Origin: CAZMNY01 sp964567745
GTDB taxonomy: Bacteria; Planctomycetota; Planctomycetia; Pirellulales; Pirellulaceae
DNA: 64,000 nt
Direction: 5' to 3'
Assembly: GCA_964567745.1 (NCBI GenBank)
Contig: CAZMNY010000001.1
Span: forward strand, 248,001-312,000
The notes under the pieces were generated by a model. It was not told the origin of the DNA, did no database searches, and saw only the letters and a list, made by a program, of their open reading frames with translations. Made by a program: the position numbers and the translations under genes. Below are positions 35,022 to 43,386 of this stretch, one piece after another; the stretch's first letter is position 1; each line of letters begins with the position of its first letter.

Positions 35022-37247
35022 TCAACAAGATTCGAGTGCCGCATTGAGCGTCTTGCTGGGCCGCATGGCTGCGGAGGCAAGTGCATCATCGGGCAAGTAA
35101 TAGCCGCCGATCTCGACCGGCGCCCCTTGTGCGTCGAGCAGTTCTGCGGCGATCCTGCCTTCGTTGTCAGCGAGCGACTGGGCCAACTTGGCAAAGCGTT
35201 CTTTCAGATCCTCGTCCTGATTCTGTGCGGCAAGGGCTTGAGCCCAATAGAGAGCCAAGTAGAAATGGCTGCCGCGATTGTCGAGCTCGTGGACTTTTCG
35301 CGACGGCGATTTGTTCTGATCGAGGTACTGGGCGTTGGCTTGGTCCAACGTCGAGGCAAAGACCCGCGCTTTGGCGTTGTTGGCCGTTTGCCCTAAATGA
35401 TCGAGCGATTCCGAAAGCGCAAGGAACTCGCCCAGCGAATCCCAACGCAAATGGCCTTCCTGCTGGAATTGCTGAACGTGTTTTGGCGCCGCCCCGCCCG
35501 CCCCCGTTTCGAACAATCCGCCGCCATTCATTAATGGCACGATCGAGAGCATTTTAGCGCTGGTGCCGAGTTCCATGATCGGGAACAGGTCGGTCAAATA
35601 GTCACGGAGCACATTGCCGGTAACCGAAATTGTGTCCAGGCCTTGGCGTATTCTTTGCAATGAGAACCGAGTCGCATCGACCGGCGACATGATGTCGATT
35701 TCCAGTCCGTCCGTATCGTGATCGGGTAGGTAGGCGTTGACTTTTTCGATCAGTTGCGAGTCATGTGCTCGCTCGGGGTTGAGCCAGAACACGGCCGCGG
35801 CCCCAGTGGCTCTAGCGCGACTTACGGCAAGTCTGACCCAGTCACGAATGGGCGCGTCTTTAACCTGACATGCGCGCCAGATATCGCCAGTCTGCACTTC
35901 GTGCTCAAGCAGTACCGCGCCGGAATCGTCCACGACGCGAACGACGCCGTTGCCGGCGATCTCAAACGTCTTGTCATGCGAACCGTATTCCTCCGCCTTT
36001 TGAGCCATCAAGCCGACGTTGGAGACGCTTCCCATCGTTGCCGGATCGAAAGCGCCGTTGCTTTTGCAATCCTCAATGACGACCTGATAAACACCCGCAT
36101 AACAGCGGTCGGGAATCACCGCCTTTGTGTCGTAGAGCTCGCCATCCGGTCCCCACATCTTTCCCGATTCTCGAATCGCCGCCGGCATCGAGGCGTCGAT
36201 GATCACGTCGCTGGGCACGTGAAGATTCGTGATACCTTTATCCGAATTGACCATCGCCAGGCGAGGTCGAACGCTGTAACAAGAATCGATGTCGGCTCGA
36301 ATTTCGTTTTGTTTGTCATCGGCAAGTTCTGACACTTTTTCCAAAACATCGCCAAGCCCGTTGTTGGCATCGACGCCCAGTTGTTCGAACGTTGCCGCGT
36401 GCTTGGCAAAGACGTCTTTGAAAAAGACTCGAACCGCATGTCCGAAGATGATCGGATCAGAGACTTTCATCATCGTGGCTTTGAGGTGAATCGAAAACAA
36501 CACGTCCTGCTCTTTGGCAGCGACCATCTCGCGTTCGAGGAATTCACACAGCGCTTTGCGGCTCATGACCGACGCGTCAATTACTTCGCCGGCCAGAACG
36601 GGGGTGCGTTCCTTGAGCACAGTGACGGCACCGTCGTCCGCGACAAACTCAATGCTCACATCCCCGGCTCTGTCGATCGTCGCCGACTGTTCGCTGACGA
36701 AGAAATCGCCCCCGTCCAAATGGGCCACGTGTGATTTCGAATCTGCTGACCAGGCGCCCATTCGGTGCGGGTTCTTCCGCGCGTACTGTTTCACCGACGA
36801 GGCGACTCGGCGATCCGAATTGCCTTCTCGCAATACGGGATTGACGGCGCTCCCTTTGATTTTGTCGTAACGCGCCTTGATGTCTTTCTCGGCATCGTTG
36901 GCGGGCTCCTCGGGATAATCGGGCAGTGCAAAACCGCGCTGTTGCAGCTCTTCGATCGCACTTTTCAGCTGAGGCACAGAGGCGCTGATGTTGGGCAACT
37001 TGACGATATTCGCCTCTGCCGTTTTCGCCAATTCGCCAAGCTCGGCAAGCGCGTCGCCGCGTTGCTGCGATTCCGGCAACATGTCCGCAAAACTCGCAAG
37101 AATGCGGCCGGCAAGAGAAATGTCGCGAGTCTCGATCGCAATGCCTGAAGATCGGGTGAACGCCTCGATAATCGGCAGCAATGAGAGCGTTGCAAGTGCG
37201 GGAGCTTCGTCGGTGATGGTGTAAACGATACTGGAAGACGTTGTCAT
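35022..37247 (-). CDS. icd: NADP-dependent isocitrate dehydrogenase, monomeric type
   Basis: 741 residues, the size of the monomeric (icd2/IDH-II) class. Distinctive regions are TITDEAPALATLSLLPIIEA, LPNISASVPQLKSAIEELQQ, LREGNSDRRVASSVKQYAR, HLKATMMKVSDPIIFGHAVR, and GTSAKMLSIVPLMNGGGLFE. The substrate-binding Ser/Asn run REGNSDRR is intact. It decarboxylates isocitrate to 2-oxoglutarate with NADPH formation in the TCA cycle. It stands as a single gene. Confidence 0.95.
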   Translation of the reverse strand: MTTSSSIVYTITDEAPALATLSLLPIIEAFTRSSGIAIETRDISLAGRILASFADMLPESQQRGDALAELGELAKTAEANIVKLPNISASVPQLKSAIEELQQRGFALPDYPEEPANDAEKDIKARYDKIKGSAVNPVLREGNSDRRVASSVKQYARKNPHRMGAWSADSKSHVAHLDGGDFFVSEQSATIDRAGDVSIEFVADDGAVTVLKERTPVLAGEVIDASVMSRKALCEFLEREMVAAKEQDVLFSIHLKATMMKVSDPIIFGHAVRVFFKDVFAKHAATFEQLGVDANNGLGDVLEKVSELADDKQNEIRADIDSCYSVRPRLAMVNSDKGITNLHVPSDVIIDASMPAAIRESGKMWGPDGELYDTKAVIPDRCYAGVYQVVIEDCKSNGAFDPATMGSVSNVGLMAQKAEEYGSHDKTFEIAGNGVVRVVDDSGAVLLEHEVQTGDIWRACQVKDAPIRDWVRLAVSRARATGAAAVFWLNPERAHDSQLIEKVNAYLPDHDTDGLEIDIMSPVDATRFSLQRIRQGLDTISVTGNVLRDYLTDLFPIMELGTSAKMLSIVPLMNGGGLFETGAGGAAPKHVQQFQQEGHLRWDSLGEFLALSESLDHLGQTANNAKARVFASTLDQANAQYLDQNKSPSRKVHELDNRGSHFYLALYWAQALAAQNQDEDLKERFAKLAQSLADNEGRIAAELLDAQGAPVEIGGYYLPDDALASAAMRPSKTLNAALESC

Positions 37248-37482
37248 TTTCTGTACCTGATGACGCTGGCGTGAGGCGCATTTATGAGACTCGCAGCGAA
37301 ACCTCGTCGCATTCGTTCGCTGCGATGACTCAATTTAAGGCCCCGACCCAATTCGCACCAGAAGGGCGCGGCGCTGTCGTCGTCAACCGTTGCGTGTTGG
37401 CAAAACTGGCCAACCGAGAAAGCTCGGAATGAACTTCGAACTCGCGTCGAGCCGCGTTCGCAAAACGATACGGGCGCGGCGG

Positions 37483-40083
37483 CTACGGTTTCGGCTTCGA
37501 TGGCCTCTCCGGCAGCCGAGCAAGCCAACGTTCGAACGCCTTCGCCCAGCGCGAGGAAGGGTAGGAGACCGGATCGATGCCTCCACCATGCCCGCCCGAT
37601 GCATAGACATGGGCTTCAGCCCCCATCTTCATTTCTTCAGTCTTCAGGAAGAAATTAAGCATCCCGCGGGCGAATGGATCGTCTCTCGCGACAGTCATGA
37701 AGGTGGGTAGTGCTTTGTCTTTTGCGAACGTTGCTATCTCCGGCGCCAGCTGATTCGAATTGCGGGGTTCAGTCAAATAGGCCGGGTAGACCAGCAAGGC
37801 AAGATCGGGCCGACTGGATTGTTTGTCGACATCGTCCAGCGGCTCGTAGCTGTCCTTGTCCCAATTGCCGCACAACATCACGCTCAAGTGACCGCCAGCC
37901 GAAAACCCGCAAACGCCGATTTGCTTTGTCGGAACATTCCAGCTCTTGCCGTTGGCGCGGACGAGCCGAACTGCTCGCTGTAAATCTTGCAAGGCGTGGT
38001 GATGCTTGGGAAACTCTCCTCCTCGACGAGGCACTCGATACTTAAGCAAGACCGCCGTGACGCCGATTCGATTCAACCATTCGCAGATCGTCACACCTTC
38101 GTGCTCGGCCGCCAGTCCGTTGTAAGCGCCGCCAGGACAGACAATCATCGTCAGCCCCGCCGCCGCTTTCGCAACAACGGGTTCTTCTTTGTCGCGGTTC
38201 TTCTTCCGCTTCGCCCCGCCCTTGTCGCTGCCGTCTTTCGAGTTCGTATCGCCCGAATCAGCCTCCGCTGCGCTCTTTGCTTTATCGTTCTCCTGAGCGT
38301 CGTCCTCGGGTCGTACGATCGTAATCGTGGGAGTCACCACGTTGCGTATGTTTAGCGCATTGCCGCCTCGCGACTTGGCGGTGACGATCTCGGCCGAATT
38401 CGATTGCGTCTCGTCGGGTCCGCGCCCATTCGGCCAGAGCGGAAACTGAGGGCAATCGCGTCCGAGGATTTGAGCCAGTCGGTGATCGCCCAAGGTCTTG
38501 CCACTGGGCGGCTGCGAATCGTCCAGCGATTTCGCCTTGTACGCAAGTGCTTTCGGCTGTTCTTGCAACGAGTCACAGAGCGCATGGTCGATGAGAAACT
38601 GACGGCAGTCCTCCGTCCATTGGCGCAGTCGGTTTGGCTCATACGAGTAGTTGTGCAATTCAGCAGGAGTCTTATGTTGCATCAAAGCCAGATAGTAGCG
38701 GGCCGCTTGCGACGTCGACGCGTCTTGTCCCGTCGTACCGAGCAATGTGGGTGGGTTGTCAGCGGCGACCATGTCGACGCCGACTTCCTGCGGGCGAAAA
38801 TAGAGGCAGAAATCGGCGCGGCAACTTGCCTTGTCGAACTCGTCGATCAACTCATAGTCACGGGTTTGTCGTTTGCCAGCAAGCTCGGCCGCGAGACGAC
38901 CGCCCGCCGCGATGCCGGCGACACCGATGCGATTGGCTTCAATTCCCCACTCCCCGCAGCGAGCCCGTAAGATACCCATCGCTCGTTGGGCGTCATGAAG
39001 CCGATCAGACTTGCCTTTTCCTTTCGCCTTACCTCGGTGCTTGAGCCAAACGGCCGTGATACCCAATTGATTTAGTTGTCGCGCCGCCTCGACGGCCGCA
39101 GTCAGGTCCAATCGATTCTTGCCGTCGCCGCTACAGAGCAGTACTGCTGTGCTTTGAGCCGCGTTCTTGGCGGGACGTGCGATGACGATCGACGATCGAT
39201 CAACGGCGGAAACGGTCAATTGGCCCGACTTGCCCTTTCGCCTTGCCACTCTTTCCTGACTTTCAGTTGTTTGCTTCTGAGCGCCCTGTGCGATCGGCCA
39301 TAGACGCAGCACCTGACAATCTCGACCAAGTGAATCGACAAATGCAGATTCGCCGCGCGTCAATTCAATGTCGCCTTGCAAATCTGCGACGGGCAGCAAT
39401 TCCATTTGAAAATTGCGGTACCAGACTTCACCGCCGTGGTCGGTCAGCATGATTCGACCGAACCGGTTGCGGCCAAATCCGTCGATGTTCGAGAATTTGC
39501 TGGACGCGATGCGTTTATCCCAATCGGGATCGCCGACGCTCGCCGAGACGACTTGCTCACGGTTGAGCCAGTGCTCGATCTTGTTGCCCGAAACGATGAT
39601 TTGAGCTGTGTTGAATTCGCCCGGCGGTTTCAGGTTCTTCTTGTCGTTCGGTGCGTAGAGAGCGTACAGCGATGCTGAACTTTGCTTGGGCGAGAGAGCC
39701 CGCTTGGCGTCGTCGTAGATCTGATATTCGCATCCAAGAACGCGGCGATTAAAACTGCGAACGCGGTATTTGAGGCCGCTGTTGCCGCCCTCCGCAATCG
39801 CCCACTCAAACGAAAGTTTGAAGTCGCCGAAAACTCGCTTGCTGAGGATGTTGCCCGCTCGGGGACCGCCCTTTTTGCGATGGATCGCGCCGTCCGACAC
39901 CTCCCAGCCGCCGCTGACCGGTTTGCCGTTTGCCGTCACCCAACCTGCAAGCGACTTGCCGTCGAACAGAGGATGCGTTTCCGCGCGACCATCACTACCA
40001 AGCGAGGTCGTCAAAAAGTAGCAAGCCAAAACGCAGCTGGATAAAGCGATTCGGAATTGATGTGAACGAATTCCTGTCGGCAT
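37483..40083 (-). CDS. DUF1080 / dead hydrolase / active hydrolase fusion, exported
   Basis: 866 residues with a signal peptide (ALSSCVLACYFLTTSLGSDG). Residues ~35-235 are a DUF1080 (3-keto-disaccharide hydrolase-like) jelly roll (LFDGKSLAGWVTANGK, GNSGLKYRVRSF, GEFNTAQIIVSGNKIEHWLN). Two alpha/beta-hydrolase domains of the BD-FAE/acetyl-xylan-esterase kind follow. In the first (~310-520) the nucleophile elbow is GVAGIAAGG: the Ser is Ala. In the second (~645-860) the elbow is GVCGFSAGG, with Asp in VARDDPF and His in SGGHGGG, a full triad. The protein probably binds and deacylates a polysaccharide outside the cytoplasm, with the first hydrolase domain as a binding or scaffold unit. Confidence 0.85.
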   Translation of the reverse strand: MPTGIRSHQFRIALSSCVLACYFLTTSLGSDGRAETHPLFDGKSLAGWVTANGKPVSGGWEVSDGAIHRKKGGPRAGNILSKRVFGDFKLSFEWAIAEGGNSGLKYRVRSFNRRVLGCEYQIYDDAKRALSPKQSSASLYALYAPNDKKNLKPPGEFNTAQIIVSGNKIEHWLNREQVVSASVGDPDWDKRIASSKFSNIDGFGRNRFGRIMLTDHGGEVWYRNFQMELLPVADLQGDIELTRGESAFVDSLGRDCQVLRLWPIAQGAQKQTTESQERVARRKGKSGQLTVSAVDRSSIVIARPAKNAAQSTAVLLCSGDGKNRLDLTAAVEAARQLNQLGITAVWLKHRGKAKGKGKSDRLHDAQRAMGILRARCGEWGIEANRIGVAGIAAGGRLAAELAGKRQTRDYELIDEFDKASCRADFCLYFRPQEVGVDMVAADNPPTLLGTTGQDASTSQAARYYLALMQHKTPAELHNYSYEPNRLRQWTEDCRQFLIDHALCDSLQEQPKALAYKAKSLDDSQPPSGKTLGDHRLAQILGRDCPQFPLWPNGRGPDETQSNSAEIVTAKSRGGNALNIRNVVTPTITIVRPEDDAQENDKAKSAAEADSGDTNSKDGSDKGGAKRKKNRDKEEPVVAKAAAGLTMIVCPGGAYNGLAAEHEGVTICEWLNRIGVTAVLLKYRVPRRGGEFPKHHHALQDLQRAVRLVRANGKSWNVPTKQIGVCGFSAGGHLSVMLCGNWDKDSYEPLDDVDKQSSRPDLALLVYPAYLTEPRNSNQLAPEIATFAKDKALPTFMTVARDDPFARGMLNFFLKTEEMKMGAEAHVYASGGHGGGIDPVSYPSSRWAKAFERWLARLPERPSKPKP

Positions 40084-40324
40084 GGTCGGATCTCAACTGG
40101 GTGCAGAACCTTCACTGGATGTCTGGCGACTCGGTCACGCCAGCAAACATCGATGAAAATGATGGTGTATCCTAGCCGACGGGCAAGCGGCATGCGATTC
40201 TGCGGCGATGTCGAGGTCAAGAAAAGTGAGAACACGACCGCCATTCCGCGAGCTGACTCGCGCATACGACGATCGTGTTTGTTGACGCTGACAAGAGATT
40301 AACGGTGCTTTCGCCGTCGCAAGA

Positions 40325-40780
40325 CTATTTGCGGTCTCTCAATTCCGGCGTGCGTTCGCCTGGCGCTCGAAATGAACGAAGGTACTTGTGGCAGTTAACA
40401 CAGTCGAACGTCATCTTGACGTAGGCCAGCGTCGCGCCGGCCAAGTTCTTTTTCTTCGCCGCCTCGGCAAGATCGTGTGACGTCTGGCGAAACTCGCGAC
40501 TGCGGCGAACGTACTCCGGAGTCGAAATCACATTCCAGTTCGACTCCAAACTAAGCAAACTAATTTGTTGAGCATGCTTGGCGATTGCGTCATAGTCCTC
40601 AAGCGTCAACCCTTTGAGTACGCCTCGCCCATGGACGAGTTTGGCTCGCATAAAGGCATCCACGTGTTCCTTTGTCGGCAGCTTGTTCTGATTCTGAGGC
40701 GATGGATTTTCCGTGCCATACGCGAAAAGCAAGGCGAAGCTGCAAGCAGTCAAAGCAGCGGCGGCGGTCAACCATTTCAT
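40325..40780 (-). CDS. cytochrome c-prime-like protein
   Basis: 151 residues with a signal peptide (LTAAAALTACSFALLFAYG). The mature protein is all-helical and ends with a single C-terminal haem site CVNCH (in FDCVNCHKYLRSFR), as in cytochrome c-prime four-helix bundles. The usual N-terminal helix shows in HVDAFMRAKLVHGRGVLKGL. It probably carries a covalent haem c in the periplasm, for electron transfer or binding small gases. Length agrees with the family. Confidence 0.8.
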   Translation of the reverse strand: MKWLTAAAALTACSFALLFAYGTENPSPQNQNKLPTKEHVDAFMRAKLVHGRGVLKGLTLEDYDAIAKHAQQISLLSLESNWNVISTPEYVRRSREFRQTSHDLAEAAKKKNLAGATLAYVKMTFDCVNCHKYLRSFRAPGERTPELRDRK

Positions 40781-41212
40781 GGCGATTTTCCTTACAGTCG
40801 TGAGGTGGAATCAGGCGCGAGTCAGGAGAGTCGGGCGGCTTCGATCAAACAGCGCCATTCCGCGGGTCGTGTGCTGCGCCGCTCACGCATTGAACGGCAA
40901 AAATCGAACGAACTCCGACCACAATCCGAACAGGCGACCGGCCGTCGCGCCGCAGCGCCTTGCTCCGTCCGAATCGCTTGAACGATTGACTCCATTCAAC
41001 GGATAGTGCAAAAAGTGCGCCGTCGCTCGAAGTTGGCGCCACTCGTCGTCCGCCATTTCAGCTCCACTTTGTCCAGAAATCGATCATTCCCGGCAAGTTG
41101 CGACTTGAATTCGGTGATACTTTTGTTGATGTTCGGTGTTGAATTCGAAACCGCATTTGCGTTTGCGCACTCGTTCTAGCTCTTCCCCCTCATTTTTCGT
41201 GGAGTCCCACAT
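40781..41212. other. divergent promoter region
   Basis: About 430 bp between the cytochrome gene (leftward) and the propeller gene (rightward). The word TTGAATTCG occurs twice near 41105 and 41140. No gene or RNA structure is supported. Confidence 0.4.
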
Positions 41213-42469
41213 ATGTTCGTCTCGTCCCGACCGGTCGGCACTTTGTTCTTTTCCGCGGTCTTGCTGATCTCGACGGCAGTCCAAGCAGTCGATTGGCCTG
41301 GTTTCCGCGGGCCCAAAGGCGATGGAACGAGCGACGATGCCAAGATCCCGACAGAATGGAGCGAGAAGACCAACGTCAAATGGAAGCTCGACTTGCCCGG
41401 CGCCGGATTTTCCAGCCCGATCGTGGTCGGCAAGCACGTGCTGGTCAGTTGCTATTCCGGATCCGCCCGAGGCGAAGAGAAGCTCAAACGACACCTGCTG
41501 TGCATCGACAGACAGACTGGGAAGACCATCTGGACGAAGGTCGTTCCCGGCGCAGCCAGTGAGGCGGGCGAAAGCTCCTTTGCCCGACACGGAAAAGCAT
41601 CCCATACGCCAGTGAGCGACGGTGAACGCATTTACGCCGTGTTTGGCAACTCGGGCGTGTTCGCTTGGGACATGAAGGGGAACCAACTCTGGCAGAAGAC
41701 GATTGGCGAAGAAAACGCGGCCCGATTCGGCTCCGCAGCGAGCCCGATTCTGTACAAGAACATGTTGATCGTCACGGCGGGATCCGAGAGCGAAACGATG
41801 TACGCTTTCGACAAGCTGACCGGCAAGGAAGTTTGGAAGACCGAAGCCGCTTCCTTGTCACGCACCTACTCGACGCCGACGATCGTCAAGAACGACAAAG
41901 GTGAAGATGAACTATTGATTTCCGTGCCATACGAAGTTTGGGGAATCAACCCGACCAGCGGCAAATTGCGATGGTATGCGGAAACGGAAATCGACACCGC
42001 GTCCTGCCCATCCTTGCTAACTCACAAGGGCGTCGCGTACGCAATCGGCGGCCGAAGCGGCGGCCGCGCCGCGATTCGCATCGGCGGCACAGGGGATGTG
42101 ACTAAGTCGAATGTCGTATGGTCGACTCGAGGCGGCTCGTACGTGCCGTCCGGCGTGTTGCACAAGGGGAAGATGTATTGGGTCAACGATAGCGGTGTCG
42201 CATCGTGCGTCGACTCGGAAACGGGAAAAGAAGTCAACCGAAAACGAATTGGCGGCCGATTCTACGCTTCGTCCGTGCTGATCGGCGACAAGATTTACGT
42301 GGTCAGTCGGTTCGATGGGACGTACGTTTTTTCGGCGACGCCCGACTTCAAGCAGCTCGCGCATAACAAGCTGGGAGACGACAGCGATTTCAGTGCCAGC
42401 CCTGCGGTGAGTGACGGACAACTCTTCATTCGCTCGGACAAAGCGCTCTATTGCATCCAGGCTCAATAG
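41213..42469 (+). CDS. exported PQQ-type beta-propeller protein
   Basis: 418 residues with a signal peptide (VGTLFFSAVLLISTAVQA). The mature part opens with the planctomycete-type blade VDWPGFRGPKGDGTSDDAKI. Further blades are LLCIDRQTGKTIWTKVVPG, MYAFDKLTGKEVWKTEAAS and ASCVDSETGKEVNRKR, ending in YCIQAQ. It is a typical eight-bladed BamB-like propeller without evident PQQ ligands. It is divergent from a cytochrome gene and upstream of the nickel superoxide dismutase. Confidence 0.85.
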   Translation: MFVSSRPVGTLFFSAVLLISTAVQAVDWPGFRGPKGDGTSDDAKIPTEWSEKTNVKWKLDLPGAGFSSPIVVGKHVLVSCYSGSARGEEKLKRHLLCIDRQTGKTIWTKVVPGAASEAGESSFARHGKASHTPVSDGERIYAVFGNSGVFAWDMKGNQLWQKTIGEENAARFGSAASPILYKNMLIVTAGSESETMYAFDKLTGKEVWKTEAASLSRTYSTPTIVKNDKGEDELLISVPYEVWGINPTSGKLRWYAETEIDTASCPSLLTHKGVAYAIGGRSGGRAAIRIGGTGDVTKSNVVWSTRGGSYVPSGVLHKGKMYWVNDSGVASCVDSETGKEVNRKRIGGRFYASSVLIGDKIYVVSRFDGTYVFSATPDFKQLAHNKLGDDSDFSASPAVSDGQLFIRSDKALYCIQAQ

Positions 42470-42679
42470 AATCCAGGCACAATAGCGGGCCTGTGGTCCA
42501 AAAGCACTCCGCGAGCGCCCCAATTCCGTACCGAAGGATCTTTTTCTCGGCAATGCTCGAATCGCCTTGCGCGAAAGGCGGCGAGCCGTTGCGAAACGTA
42601 CTGCCAGGGGATAGCATGTTGGCGTAAATTTGCTTTATTGGACCACCACGACTAAACACCTCGATGGAGTAGACCAGGT

Positions 42680-43165
42680 ATGAAACGTTACACGACCGCA
42701 GCCGTACTTGCTGTTCTCGCTTGCCTTCTCGCCGCCCCGTCGGTTCGCGCTCACTGTGAAGTCCCCTGTGGGATCTATGCGGACCAACGACGCTTTGAGA
42801 CGATGCTCGAAGACACAGCGACGATGGCAAAGGCGATGGCGCAAATCACAGAATTGTCCGCCAAGGATGACGCCTTGTCGCACAACCAACTGGCGCGATG
42901 GGTCGCGACGAAAGAGCAACACGCGACGAACACCCAGCACATCATCGCTCAGTACTTCATGACGCAACGGATCAAGCCGGGTACGGACGCCGCCTCGAAC
43001 CGTTCGTACGTAATGAAGTTAACCGCCGCCCACGCTGTGATGCGAGCGGCCATGAAGTGCAAGCAGTCGGTTTCGGCCAGCGATGCAAAGGCACTGGAAA
43101 CCGCCATTTTCAATTTCTACCGAGCGTACGAAGGCAAAGAACCAAAGTTTCACGATCACAAATAG
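42680..43165 (+). CDS. sodN: nickel superoxide dismutase, Sec-exported precursor
   Basis: 161 residues. A signal peptide (TTAAVLAVLACLLAAPSVRA, residues 5-24) ends AxA directly before His25. The next residues are HCEVPCGIY, which is the NiSOD nickel hook (His1, Cys2, Cys6, with Tyr9). Cleavage by signal peptidase would therefore free the His1 amino group needed for nickel binding without a dedicated SodX protease. No sodX-like gene is adjacent. The rest is a helical bundle (LARWVATKEQHATNTQHIIA, LTAAHAVMRAAMKCKQSV). It dismutates superoxide in the periplasm. The mature chain is about 137 residues, somewhat longer than the classical 117. Confidence 0.92.
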   Translation: MKRYTTAAVLAVLACLLAAPSVRAHCEVPCGIYADQRRFETMLEDTATMAKAMAQITELSAKDDALSHNQLARWVATKEQHATNTQHIIAQYFMTQRIKPGTDAASNRSYVMKLTAAHAVMRAAMKCKQSVSASDAKALETAIFNFYRAYEGKEPKFHDHK

Positions 43166-43213
43166 TGATTCGGCAGAACCGCCGACACTTGAGCGTGTGG
43201 ACCTGATTTCAAT

Positions 43214-43254
43214 CGGCCGTGCCGTTCCCTATGGAGCGACGCGGCCGTTTTTTT
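43214..43254 (+). terminator. intrinsic terminator of sodN
   Basis: CGGCCG and CGGCCG pair, with an inner stem CGTTCC / GGAGCG around a CTAT loop, followed by seven T residues. It lies 48 bp after the sodN stop. Confidence 0.85.
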
Positions 43255-43386
43255 ATCTGGGTGCGAGGCGCGTGATGGGGTGGGGACGTGTAACGTGGTG
43301 CGGCGGGGAGTCGTCGCTGACGCTTCGGGTCTCGGCGGCACCCGATGACGCGGCGCGTTGGCGTTTGCTACCCACGAAGGACGAGG

